Assembly (NCBI GenBank): GCA_035259145.1
Contig: DATFWQ010000182.1
Span: forward strand, 1 to 10,954
Reading direction: 5' to 3'
Length of the DNA: 10,954 nucleotides
Origin: CF-161 sp035259145
GTDB taxonomy: Bacteria > Chloroflexota > Dormibacteria > Dormibacterales > Dormibacteraceae
The notes beneath the pieces were generated by a model. That model made no database searches, was not told the DNA's origin, and saw only the letters and a program-made list of their open reading frames with translations. Position numbers and translations under genes: made by a program. How positions within the stretch are numbered: position 1 is the stretch's first letter; each line of letters begins with the position of its first letter. Shown here one piece after another: positions 1 through 5,512 of this stretch.

Positions 1-27
1 AGGCGGGGATGGGCCCGCTCGTCACAT

Positions 28-32
28 GGAGG
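28..32 (+). promoter_or_regulatory. Ribosome binding site of the YCII gene
   Basis: GGAGG six bases before the ATG at 39. It decides the start in favour of 39 over the in-frame ATG at 9. Confidence 0.7.
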
Positions 33-38
33 TTCACA

Positions 39-443
39 ATGGCGCAGTATCTGTTGTCCGTCCGCAGCGTCGAGGGCGAGGTCCGCGAGCCGATGACCGA
101 GGAGGAGATGCAACAGTCCTGGAAGCAGGTCAGCATCCTCGAGAAGGAGATGATGTCAGCGGGAGCGTGGGTCTTCTCCGGCCGCCTGCACGAACCCGAC
201 ACTGCCACCGTCGTCCGCGTCGCCAACGGCGAAGTGCTGACCACCGACGGCCCGTTCATGGAGTCGAAGGAGCACCTGGGCGGCTTCTACATCATCGAGG
301 CCCCCGACCTCGACGCTGCGCTGGCGTGGGCGTCCAGGGTCACCGCGGCCATCAAGGTGCCGATCGAGGTCCGTCCTTTCGCGGCGGTCGGCACGGTGGA
401 AGACGCCCTGGCGGCGCAGTCAACAGGTGACCCGAAGGCCTGA
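39..443 (+). CDS. YCII/DGPF-domain protein (ECF42-associated)
   Basis: A 134-residue YCII-related protein. The family signature is clear: DGPF at residues 70-73 followed by MESKEHLGG, then a hydrophobic strand (FYIIEA), a helix rich in Ala (LDAALAWA) and the closing EVRPF near residue 110. YCII-like domains form a small ferredoxin-like alpha/beta fold; their biochemical role is largely unknown, although DGPF proteins are the established neighbours and targets of ECF42 sigma factors. The start at 39 is preferred over an in-frame ATG at 9 because a GGAGG sits at 28-32, six bases upstream, and family members begin with a similar M-x-x-Y-x-L strand. The 3' end overlaps the following sigma-factor gene by 17 bases, so the two are probably co-transcribed and co-regulated. 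The promoter lies mostly outside the window. Family assignment is firm; cellular function is not known. Confidence 0.93.
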   Translation: MAQYLLSVRSVEGEVREPMTEEEMQQSWKQVSILEKEMMSAGAWVFSGRLHEPDTATVVRVANGEVLTTDGPFMESKEHLGGFYIIEAPDLDAALAWASRVTAAIKVPIEVRPFAAVGTVEDALAAQSTGDPKA

Positions 444-1698
444 CGCCGGGGGCAACGTCGACGCTGCACCAGAGCTCGATGCGGCCGCGGTCGGCCGGAT
501 CTTCCGCGAGGAGTACGGCCGATCCGTGGCAGCCCTGATCCGCGTGCTCGGTGACATCGACGTCGCCGAGGACGCGGTGCAGGAGGCGTTCATCGTCGCC
601 ATGCGGAAGTGGCGGGGCGACGGTCTGCCGCCGAACCCGGGCGGCTGGATCACGACGACCGCGCGCAACCTTGCTATCGACCGCTTGCGCCGCGAGTCGC
701 GTGGGCGTGAGCTGCTCAACGACATGGCCGTGCTCTCGCCCGGCAACAACGACCCCAGCCCGCCCGAGGAGGGAGGACCTGTGCAGGACGACCGGCTCCG
801 CCTCATCTTCACCTGCTGCCACCCGGCACTCTCCAGGGACGCGCAGGTGGCGCTCACCCTCCGTCTGCTCGGCGGCATGTCAACGGAGGAGGTCGCCAGA
901 TCATTCTTGGTGGCCGAGGCGACGATGGCGCAACGGCTTGTGCGAGCCAAGCGCAAGATCAAGGCCGCCCGCATCCCTTACCGTATGCCGGAGCAGCACG
1001 AGCTGGTCGACCGCCTGCGCTCAGTGCTGGCCGTCGTCTATCTCCGCTATAACGCCGGGCTGGCCAACCAGGCCGAACCAGACCTTTGCTCGGAGGCGAT
1101 TCGGTTGGCACGGGTCCTGGCGTCGCTCATACCACATGAGCCTGAAGTGGCCGGATTGCTGGCGCTCTTGCTCCTTACCGAGTCTCGTCGCGCATCGCGG
1201 ATGCGGTCTGACGGCACGCTCGTGCTGCTGGGCGAGCAGGACCGCGGACGATGGGATCGGGCCTTGATCGAGGAGGGTCAGGCGATCGTCCGCCGCTGCC
1301 TTCGCCGCAACCGACCCGGTGTGTATCAGCTGCAGGCTGCCATCAACGCAGTGCATGCGGACGCCGCGACTATCGAGCAGACCGACTGGTCGCAGATCGT
1401 CGCCCTTTATGACCAGTTGCTGGCGGTGGCCCCCACGCCAGTCGTAGCCCTCAACCGGGCCATCGCCATCGGGGAGGTGCGGGGCCCCGCTGCAGCGCTG
1501 GCACTTGTAGACGAACTGGACCTGGAAAACTACTATGCCTTCCACGCCGCGCGGGCCGATCTGCTGTGGCGGCTAGGCCGGACCGGCGAGGCCGCGGCCG
1601 CCTACAAGCATTCAGCCGCCCTCGCGCCAACAGACGTCGAGCGGGACTTCCTCAGGCTGGGTGGCCGAGCTTCGCGTCAGGAGTCGCCGCCGGCTTAG
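427..1698 (+). CDS. ECF-family sigma factor with C-terminal extension (ECF42 type)
   Basis: A 423-residue RNA polymerase sigma factor of the extracytoplasmic-function class. Region sigma2 covers about residues 20-92: DVAEDAVQEAF at 45-55, then PPNPGGW and TARNLAIDRLRRE, the core-binding and -10 recognition part. Sigma4 covers about 123-185, opening with LRLIFTCCHPAL and holding a helix-turn-helix (GGMSTEEVARSF...AEATMAQRLVRAK). The remaining ~230 residues are the long TPR-like extension (DUF6596 type) that defines ECF42: LCSEAIRLARVL, ESRRASR, GEQDRGRWDRALIEEG, YQLQAAINAVHA and ALNRAIAIGEVRGPAAAL are all recognisable. ECF42 proteins have no classical anti-sigma factor; the extension is thought to control activity, and their targets are DGPF genes such as the one just upstream. 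The GTG at 427 is taken as start because sigma2 begins only some 18 residues later and no ATG lies nearby; no strong ribosome binding site is seen, fitting coupling to the upstream gene. The usual NEGY motif after sigma4 reads NAGL here. Confidence 0.95.
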   Translation: MTRRPDAGGNVDAAPELDAAAVGRIFREEYGRSVAALIRVLGDIDVAEDAVQEAFIVAMRKWRGDGLPPNPGGWITTTARNLAIDRLRRESRGRELLNDMAVLSPGNNDPSPPEEGGPVQDDRLRLIFTCCHPALSRDAQVALTLRLLGGMSTEEVARSFLVAEATMAQRLVRAKRKIKAARIPYRMPEQHELVDRLRSVLAVVYLRYNAGLANQAEPDLCSEAIRLARVLASLIPHEPEVAGLLALLLLTESRRASRMRSDGTLVLLGEQDRGRWDRALIEEGQAIVRRCLRRNRPGVYQLQAAINAVHADAATIEQTDWSQIVALYDQLLAVAPTPVVALNRAIAIGEVRGPAAALALVDELDLENYYAFHAARADLLWRLGRTGEAAAAYKHSAALAPTDVERDFLRLGGRASRQESPPA

Positions 1699-1700
1699 CC

Positions 1701-1731
1701 GCCGCCTAAGGGTCAAGGCCCCAGAGGCAGC
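1701..1731. terminator. Imperfect hairpin between convergent genes, candidate bidirectional terminator
   Basis: The 38-base gap between the sigma factor and the convergent DUF899 gene folds as follows: 1701-1702 with 1730-1731, one mismatch, 1704-1707 with 1725-1728, a 2x2 internal loop, and 1710-1712 with 1720-1722, closing a 7-base loop. No T tract follows on either strand, so this would be a U-less terminator if it works at all. Position between two converging stops is the main argument. Confidence 0.35.
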
Positions 1732-1736
1732 GGTGA

Positions 1737-2465
1737 TCAGTAACTCAGCTGCTCATCCCAGTCGGTCGGGCGCCCCTCGGGGGTCAGGTCGAACAGGTTC
1801 CAGAGCGGCTCCAGGGTTCCGACGTGGCGTGGATCCTGTCCGGGTTCAGTTGGCGCGTAGAAGAGTTCGGACCCCCAGAAGAGGCGGATCGTTCCGCCGT
1901 CGCGATGGAACACGTTGAGCATCGGCCTCTGGGCTCCCTCGGCAGTTTCGCCGTGGTAGTCACGGTTGTAGGTGTTGGAGGCAGAAGACACGAGCCGAAG
2001 CCGTCGCCAGCCGCGCTCTTCAGCGAAGGTGAGGAGCCGCGGCAGCGGTGCTTTCGCGACGATTACGAGGTTCAGGTGCTGCTCGACGTGCTCGGCGGCG
2101 CCGTCGAGCTGATCAAGGAAAGCTGTGCATGACGGGCACGGGCCCTCCTCTAGCTTCAGGAGCGCCGTCTGGCCGGCGCCGGGCCCGGGCCGGCGGTCGC
2201 CGGGATCACGCGGGAACATGAAGCTGTAGATCACGAGGCTCTCTTTGCCGGGCCGGAACAGCTCCGACATCCTCACATCGCCTGGGGTGCCGTTCGTCCC
2301 CATGCCCTGGAAGACGTAGTCCTGGGGGACCGCCCCGCCCGGAGGCAGCTCACGCCTCGCCTCGGCAACCGCCTCCATCGCACGGCGCAGCTCGATCTCC
2401 GCCTCGAGCAAGCGGCCCCGCGCCGCGCGGTACTCTGCCGACTCCCCTGGGAACGTAGTGCTCAT
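1737..2465 (-). CDS. DUF899 family thioredoxin-like protein
   Basis: A 242-residue cytoplasmic protein of the DUF899 family, a thioredoxin-fold group of unknown reaction. Visible landmarks: an N-terminal helical segment (about 8-42), a strand LVIYSFMFPRD, the redox-type CPSC motif at residues 110-113 in the family context EGPCPSCTAFLDQLDG, LVIVAKAP, the RGW...LVSS segment, and the C-terminal hallmark region FHRDGGTIRLFW...GTLEPLWNLFDLTPEGR. The CxxC suggests thiol-disulfide chemistry, but no substrate is established. The ATG at 2465 is preferred: it leaves the usual N-terminus and has a weak GAAG upstream; an alternative ATG at 2489 would add eight residues without a visible ribosome binding site. 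DUF899 genes are often found near YCII/ECF pairs, so membership in the sigma-factor regulon is conceivable, though I find no TGTCGA-type -35 box upstream of it. No signal peptide or membrane segment. Confidence 0.9.
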   Translation of the reverse strand: MSTTFPGESAEYRAARGRLLEAEIELRRAMEAVAEARRELPPGGAVPQDYVFQGMGTNGTPGDVRMSELFRPGKESLVIYSFMFPRDPGDRRPGPGAGQTALLKLEEGPCPSCTAFLDQLDGAAEHVEQHLNLVIVAKAPLPRLLTFAEERGWRRLRLVSSASNTYNRDYHGETAEGAQRPMLNVFHRDGGTIRLFWGSELFYAPTEPGQDPRHVGTLEPLWNLFDLTPEGRPTDWDEQLSY

Positions 2466-2593
2466 GGCTATCTTCAAAGATTGCCTCATCTACACGACCC
2501 GACAGCTCGGTTGAGTTGTGCTGGTCATTGGTAGGGCCGGCCTTGACTTCCCCTCGTCGGACGACACAAGCTGAGAGGTCCATGGACTTCGGG

Positions 2594-2623
2594 CCCGGGT
2601 TGGCCTGACGGGCTTCCCGGGTT
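2594..2623. repeat. Direct repeat CCCGGGTT, two copies 22 bp apart
   Basis: CCCGGGTT occurs at 2594-2601 and 2616-2623, a start-to-start distance of 22 bp, i.e. about two helical turns, with a palindromic CCCGGG core in each. It lies just upstream of the ribosome binding site of the Asp-box gene, where an operator would sit. It could be chance in GC-rich DNA. Confidence 0.35.
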
Positions 2624-2640
2624 CATGAGTGCTCTTGATC

Positions 2641-2645
2641 GGAGG
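2641..2645 (+). promoter_or_regulatory. Ribosome binding site of the Asp-box protein gene
   Basis: GGAGG seven bases before the ATG at 2653. It is directly abutted by the ATG at 2647 and lies inside the frame opened by the GTG at 2629, so it argues for 2653 as the true start. Confidence 0.65.
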
Positions 2646-2652
2646 GATGGCG

Positions 2653-4155
2653 ATGCATGGACTGATGGCACTGCGCTGGCGCATGGTTCAGGCGGCCATG
2701 GCGGCGGTGGGCGCGGCGCTGCTAACCGCAGTGCCCGGCCTGGCGGCGCAGGAGGCCGTGACCAGGGTCTCAGATGATCCTTACACCGGTTGCACGGGCG
2801 GCAGCCCGCCAGAGGCGCACGCGACCGAGGTTGAGCCCGACACCTTCGCCTTCGGCTCAACCGCGGTAGCGACATTCCAGGTGGGCCGCATCTTCAACGG
2901 CGGCTCCTGCAACATCGGCTGGGCGACCTCGCACAACGGCGGCATCTCCTGGAGCCACGGCTTTCTGCCCTCAACCACGGTCGTCTCCACGCCGGCCGGG
3001 CCGTTCTTCGCGGTCAGCGACCCGTCGGTGGCCTTCGACTTCCGCCACGGCGCCTGGCTCATCTCCTGGCTGGGCATTCACGCGGCGGGGGGCGGGATCG
3101 TGGACGTGATGGTCAGCCGCTCCACTGATGGCGGCGCGACCTGGAGTACACCGATTTTCGTGGCAGCCACCGGCACCTTCTTCGACAAGAACTGGTCGGT
3201 GTGCGACAACACCCCGAGCAGCCCTTTCTTCGGCAACTGCTACACGGAGTTCGACGATGTGCGCAAGGGGGACCTGGAGCAGATGTCGACATCCAGTGAC
3301 GGCGGCCTGTCCTGGGGTCCGAACGTGGCCACGGCCGACCGCGCCCGTGGCCTGGGCGGCCAGCCCGTGGTGCAGCCGAACGGACGGGTGGTGGTGCCGT
3401 ACGAGGGTCTCAGTGGGGCCAGTGGAATCCGGTCGTTCTCGTCTGACGATGGCGGCGCGACCTGGAACGCGTCGGTCAGGATCTCGATCCGGACCGCCCA
3501 TCCGGTGGCAGGCCGCCTCCGGACCTCGCCCCTGCCCTCCGCGGAGGTTGATCGAGAGGGCCGGGTCTACGTGGCCTGGCAGGACAGGCGCTTCGAGCCC
3601 GGAGGGACCGCCAACGACATCGTCATGTCCACCTCCGACGAGGGGACCAGCTGGTCGCCGGTGACCCGGATCCCGATCGACCCCGTGGGCAGCAACGTAG
3701 ACCACTTCATCCCCGGCCTGGGTGTGGACCGCACCTCGGCTAGAGACCACGCCTTGCTGGCGCTCACCTACTACTTCTATCCCTCCGCGAACTGCACCGC
3801 GGCGACCTGCCGGCTGATGGTCGGGTTTGTCTCTTCCCTGGACGGCGGTCAGGACTGGTCTGATCCAGAGATACTGGCCGGCCCGATCCAGCTAAGCCAG
3901 ATCGCACCCACCAGCCAGGGAGTCATGGTCGGCGACTATATCTCGACCTCATTCCTGGCCGGCCAGCAGCGTGTCGTCGCCGCCTTCGCGGTGGGCCTGC
4001 CTCCCCCAACCGGAGCCCCCTTCGACGAGCCGATGTTCACCGCTCTGCAAAAGGTGCGGGGAGGGCCGCACCACGTGAACCCCGACCCCGTCCTGGCGGC
4101 CCCCGACAGCGCCACGGCCAGCCCGGAGGAGGAACCCCTGGCGACGGCATTCTGA
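2653..4155 (+). CDS. Secreted sialidase-like Asp-box (BNR) beta-propeller protein
   Basis: A 500-residue exported protein. The N-terminus is a Sec signal peptide: a basic stretch (ALRWR), a hydrophobic core rich in Ala/Leu/Val and a probable cleavage after GLAA near residue 32. The mature part contains six Asp-box motifs (S-x-D-x-G-x-x-W pattern) at about residues 93-100, 157-164, 214-221, 264-271, 327-334 and 395-402; for example STDGGATW and SSDGGLSW. Six regularly spaced boxes point to a six-bladed propeller as in sialidases and related exo-enzymes, and VYVAWQDRR is typical of this group. Whether it is a true glycosidase cannot be told: the arginine triad and nucleophile tyrosine of sialidases cannot be placed by eye. 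Six cysteines, some closely spaced (about 184/196 and 381/386), suit disulfides outside the cell. The tail is Pro/Glu/Ala-rich without an LPxTG anchor or terminal membrane helix, so it is probably released. Monocistronic, bounded by a hairpin. Confidence 0.85.
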   Translation: MHGLMALRWRMVQAAMAAVGAALLTAVPGLAAQEAVTRVSDDPYTGCTGGSPPEAHATEVEPDTFAFGSTAVATFQVGRIFNGGSCNIGWATSHNGGISWSHGFLPSTTVVSTPAGPFFAVSDPSVAFDFRHGAWLISWLGIHAAGGGIVDVMVSRSTDGGATWSTPIFVAATGTFFDKNWSVCDNTPSSPFFGNCYTEFDDVRKGDLEQMSTSSDGGLSWGPNVATADRARGLGGQPVVQPNGRVVVPYEGLSGASGIRSFSSDDGGATWNASVRISIRTAHPVAGRLRTSPLPSAEVDREGRVYVAWQDRRFEPGGTANDIVMSTSDEGTSWSPVTRIPIDPVGSNVDHFIPGLGVDRTSARDHALLALTYYFYPSANCTAATCRLMVGFVSSLDGGQDWSDPEILAGPIQLSQIAPTSQGVMVGDYISTSFLAGQQRVVAAFAVGLPPPTGAPFDEPMFTALQKVRGGPHHVNPDPVLAAPDSATASPEEEPLATAF

Positions 4156-4172
4156 TTCCTCGCAGTTCATGC

Positions 4173-4203
4173 CCTGCGGCGGGTCGCAAGGCCCCGCCGC
4201 AGG
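4173..4203 (+). terminator. Perfect 11-bp GC-rich hairpin after the Asp-box gene
   Basis: CCTGCGGCGGG at 4173-4183 pairs perfectly with CCCGCCGCAGG at 4193-4203 across a 9-base loop, 17 bases after the stop codon. There is no T tract behind it, so it would be a U-less terminator or a transcript-stabilising stem. It also argues that the next gene starts at 4223, because a start at 4169 would put the whole stem inside coding sequence. Confidence 0.6.
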
Positions 4204-4222
4204 CTGCGGTCATTGCTTACCC

Positions 4223-4975
4223 ATGCGCCTCGATCGGTCCTTCTTTGAGATTCAGGCTGACTTTGCAAGGAGGGTGGCCGTCATTCTTGCTATCCCAGAG
4301 CAAGAGGCATTTCGTACGCACACAACCTTCTACTGGGTTGCGGGCGACAACGACGCCGGCCTCCCTCCGGAACGGTGGTTATTCGACGCCGGACATCCGG
4401 CCTGGCAGGCGTTCGTCCATGCGATAGGCAGAGGCATCGATCCGGTCGACTACGTCCATGAACACCACCTGATGTCCATCGGCGACGAGAAGGAGCAGGT
4501 GTGCTTTGAGTACGACTACTGGCCGGACTTCCGCTGGGTTCGCCTGCACTTCGGCAACTCACCGGACGGACTCGGATTGCGTCCTCAATCGATTCCAGCC
4601 CGGCACGCCGAGCTGCGCAAGATCTTCGCTCTAGTCGTCAGGGAACATCCGGAAGCGACTGCAGTCCGCGGCTGCTCGTGGCTCTATCACGTGCCCGCCT
4701 ATCGGCGACTCTTTCCGCCCGCCTTCGTCGATGGCCTGGCGTCGGCAGGATATCTGCATCAGTTCGCCGCCCTGTGGGGCCAATTCCTGGATCGTCACGG
4801 CAGGGTCAAGGATGACCTGGGCGCCCGATTCATCGCGGACGTTCAGGCCGCGCAGTCATTGCCAGACCTCAATCGTGCGTTTCCACTCGATGTTCTATCG
4901 ACGACGTGCCCCATCGATGTCTTCTACAGTCACTTCGGAATCGACCAGATGACTCGCCTGGGTCACGAGCGCTGA
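4223..4975 (+). CDS. Hypothetical protein of 250 residues, family not recognised
   Basis: I do not recognise this family. The reading frame shows the codon bias of its neighbours and looks genuine. It is a soluble protein with no signal peptide or membrane helix. The middle is unusually rich in aromatic residues and histidine: HTTFYWVAGDND, a YVHEHHLMS segment, FEYDYWPDFRWVRLHFGN, and later GCSWLYHVPAYRRLFPPAF. Such conserved-looking blocks of Trp, Tyr, His and Asp could line a binding pocket, but no catalytic pattern can be named. The ATG at 4223 is chosen over 4169 because the latter would read through a perfect hairpin and give a low-complexity Gly/Cys leader; neither has a good ribosome binding site. 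The last ten residues are encoded opposite a piece of the decayed toxin gene (4947-4976), so the natural C-terminus may have been altered by rearrangement. A 6-bp hairpin follows the stop. Confidence 0.72.
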   Translation: MRLDRSFFEIQADFARRVAVILAIPEQEAFRTHTTFYWVAGDNDAGLPPERWLFDAGHPAWQAFVHAIGRGIDPVDYVHEHHLMSIGDEKEQVCFEYDYWPDFRWVRLHFGNSPDGLGLRPQSIPARHAELRKIFALVVREHPEATAVRGCSWLYHVPAYRRLFPPAFVDGLASAGYLHQFAALWGQFLDRHGRVKDDLGARFIADVQAAQSLPDLNRAFPLDVLSTTCPIDVFYSHFGIDQMTRLGHER

Positions 4976-5117
4976 ACAGGCTTCGATGGGGACGTAGAGG
5001 ACGCCACAGCGTCCAACCTTGCCCTCCCCTGCAGGTCGAGGAACTGGCGCGCGCGATAGGTCGATTACCGAGGCGGGCGTGGACGCTGTTGTCCAGCAGG
5101 TGCGTCAGTCGCCCCAC
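4947..5117 (-). pseudogene. Decayed VapC-type PIN-domain toxin remnant
   Basis: Directly after vapB, a GTG at 5117 (overlapping the vapB stop by 13 bases, as is usual for vapBC) opens a frame that reads THLLDNSVHARLGNRPIARA, very like the start of a VapC PIN domain including its first acidic residue in LLDxS. The similarity then hops frame: QFLDLQ at 5046-5029, GRCGVLYVPIE at 5014-4982, then back in the first frame LFSARDPGESS at 4979-4947, matching the common VapC stretch LYSARDPxEY. Three single-base shifts would restore one continuous protein of about 57 residues. Nothing like the second half of a PIN domain (the later Asp pair of the active site) is seen; the remaining sequence is occupied by the opposite-strand gene. 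The unshifted frame stays open to 4869, but its middle is Arg/Ser/Trp-rich nonsense. Inference: the toxin is inactivated and truncated. Confidence 0.55.
4999..5014 (+). terminator. Small perfect hairpin after the hypothetical gene
   Basis: GGACGC at 4999-5004 pairs with GCGTCC at 5009-5014 across a CACA loop, 24 bases after the stop at 4975. It is short and followed by AACCTT rather than a T run, so a terminator role is only suggested. Confidence 0.3.
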
Positions 5118-5317
5118 GCCCGGCTCTCGAGTTCCTCGTTGCTGAGCTCCATCCCGCCCTCCTGAGCCAGGCGAACAAGCTCGCGGCCGGCATGCTGCCG
5201 CAGGACAGCGTCGAATGCCGCGTCGACCGTGGCCTCGAGGCCCTTCGTCCCAAGCACCGCCGCCACCGCGTCACGCTTGGCGGGGTCGAACTCAATGGTC
5301 GTCTTCTTCACCGGCAT
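5105..5317 (-). CDS. vapB: VapB-type antitoxin
   Basis: A 70-residue antitoxin-like protein of the short VapB (DUF2191) group. It begins MPVKKTTIEFDPAKRDAVAA, i.e. a basic tip and one beta strand (TTIEF) followed by helices, then LGTKGLEATVDAAFDAVLRQHA, the pattern of a ribbon-helix-helix DNA-binding dimer. The acidic C-terminal part (ELSNEELESRAWGD, with the Trp-Gly typical of the toxin-binding tail) would occupy the toxin groove. VapB normally neutralises a VapC ribonuclease encoded just downstream and represses its own operon; here only a degraded VapC remains, so it is probably an orphan. The ATG at 5317 is preferred over 5332 because family members start with this strand; neither has a clear ribosome binding site. 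Symmetric GCCGA/TCGGC elements upstream may be its operator. Confidence 0.8.
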   Translation of the reverse strand: MPVKKTTIEFDPAKRDAVAAVLGTKGLEATVDAAFDAVLRQHAGRELVRLAQEGGMELSNEELESRAWGD

Positions 5318-5343
5318 CGAGAGGCCGCCCATTTAGCGGTTTA

Positions 5344-5386
5344 TCGGCATCGCTCCTCGCCGACCACTCTAGCGCGGCGCATCGGC
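5344..5386. promoter_or_regulatory. Candidate VapB operator elements
   Basis: TCGGC occurs at 5344-5348 and 5382-5386 and its inverse GCCGA at 5359-5363, with a further GCCGA just beyond 5400. The arrangement upstream of an autoregulatory ribbon-helix-helix antitoxin suggests operator half-sites. The elements are short and GC-rich, so chance is a real alternative. Confidence 0.25.
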
Positions 5387-5494
5387 GGGGAGGGATGAAC
5401 GGCCGACGTGCGATTGAAGGATACGATCGCGCGACGTCTTCCTCATAACCGCCTGCCCCTTGGGCGTTACTGAATGCGCCAGCGGGTGTAGGTT

Positions 5495-5510
5495 CGCGCC
5501 GAGCGGCGCG
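5495..5510 (-). terminator. Small hairpin at the end of the FAAL operon
   Basis: CGCGCC at 5495-5500 pairs with GGCGCG at 5505-5510 across a 4-base loop, two bases beyond the TAG stop of the FAAL gene on the minus strand. No T tract follows. A weak or U-less terminator is possible. Confidence 0.35.
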
Positions 5511-5512
5511 GT

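Larger units (their letters stand above)
2466..2652. other. Divergent intergenic region
   Basis: This region must hold the promoters of the DUF899 gene (leftwards) and of the Asp-box protein gene (rightwards). A TTGACT at 2543-2548 resembles a -35 box on the plus strand but has no convincing -10 partner 16-18 bases on. The only ordered structure I see is the pair of CCCGGGTT repeats listed separately. Confidence 0.5.
5318..5512. other. Intergenic region upstream of vapB and downstream of the FAAL gene
   Basis: No convincing gene. It holds the vapB promoter side (5318-5410, with repeated TCGGC/GCCGA elements), an AT-richer stretch around 5325-5350, and near its right end a small hairpin behind the FAAL gene. 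I could not find a -35/-10 pair that I trust. Confidence 0.5.

Noticed and set aside
1021..1545. 174-codon minus-strand frame opposite the sigma factor
   Set aside because: Antisense to strongly conserved ECF42 extension sequence; no independent support.
2543..2571. TTGACT as a sigma-70 promoter for the Asp-box gene
   Set aside because: No acceptable -10 hexamer at 16-18 bases distance.
3283..3292. TGTCGA, resembling the ECF42 -35 element
   Set aside because: It lies inside coding sequence of the Asp-box gene with no gene start downstream.
2971..3750. 259-codon minus-strand frame opposite the Asp-box gene
   Set aside because: No recognisable motifs; composition is that of an antisense shadow, while the plus strand carries signal peptide and six Asp boxes.
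5318..5360. Five-codon leader ORF with an AGGAG ahead of vapB on the minus strand
   Set aside because: Spacing between AGGAG and its ATG is only two bases, and such short frames arise by chance; no evidence for attenuation.
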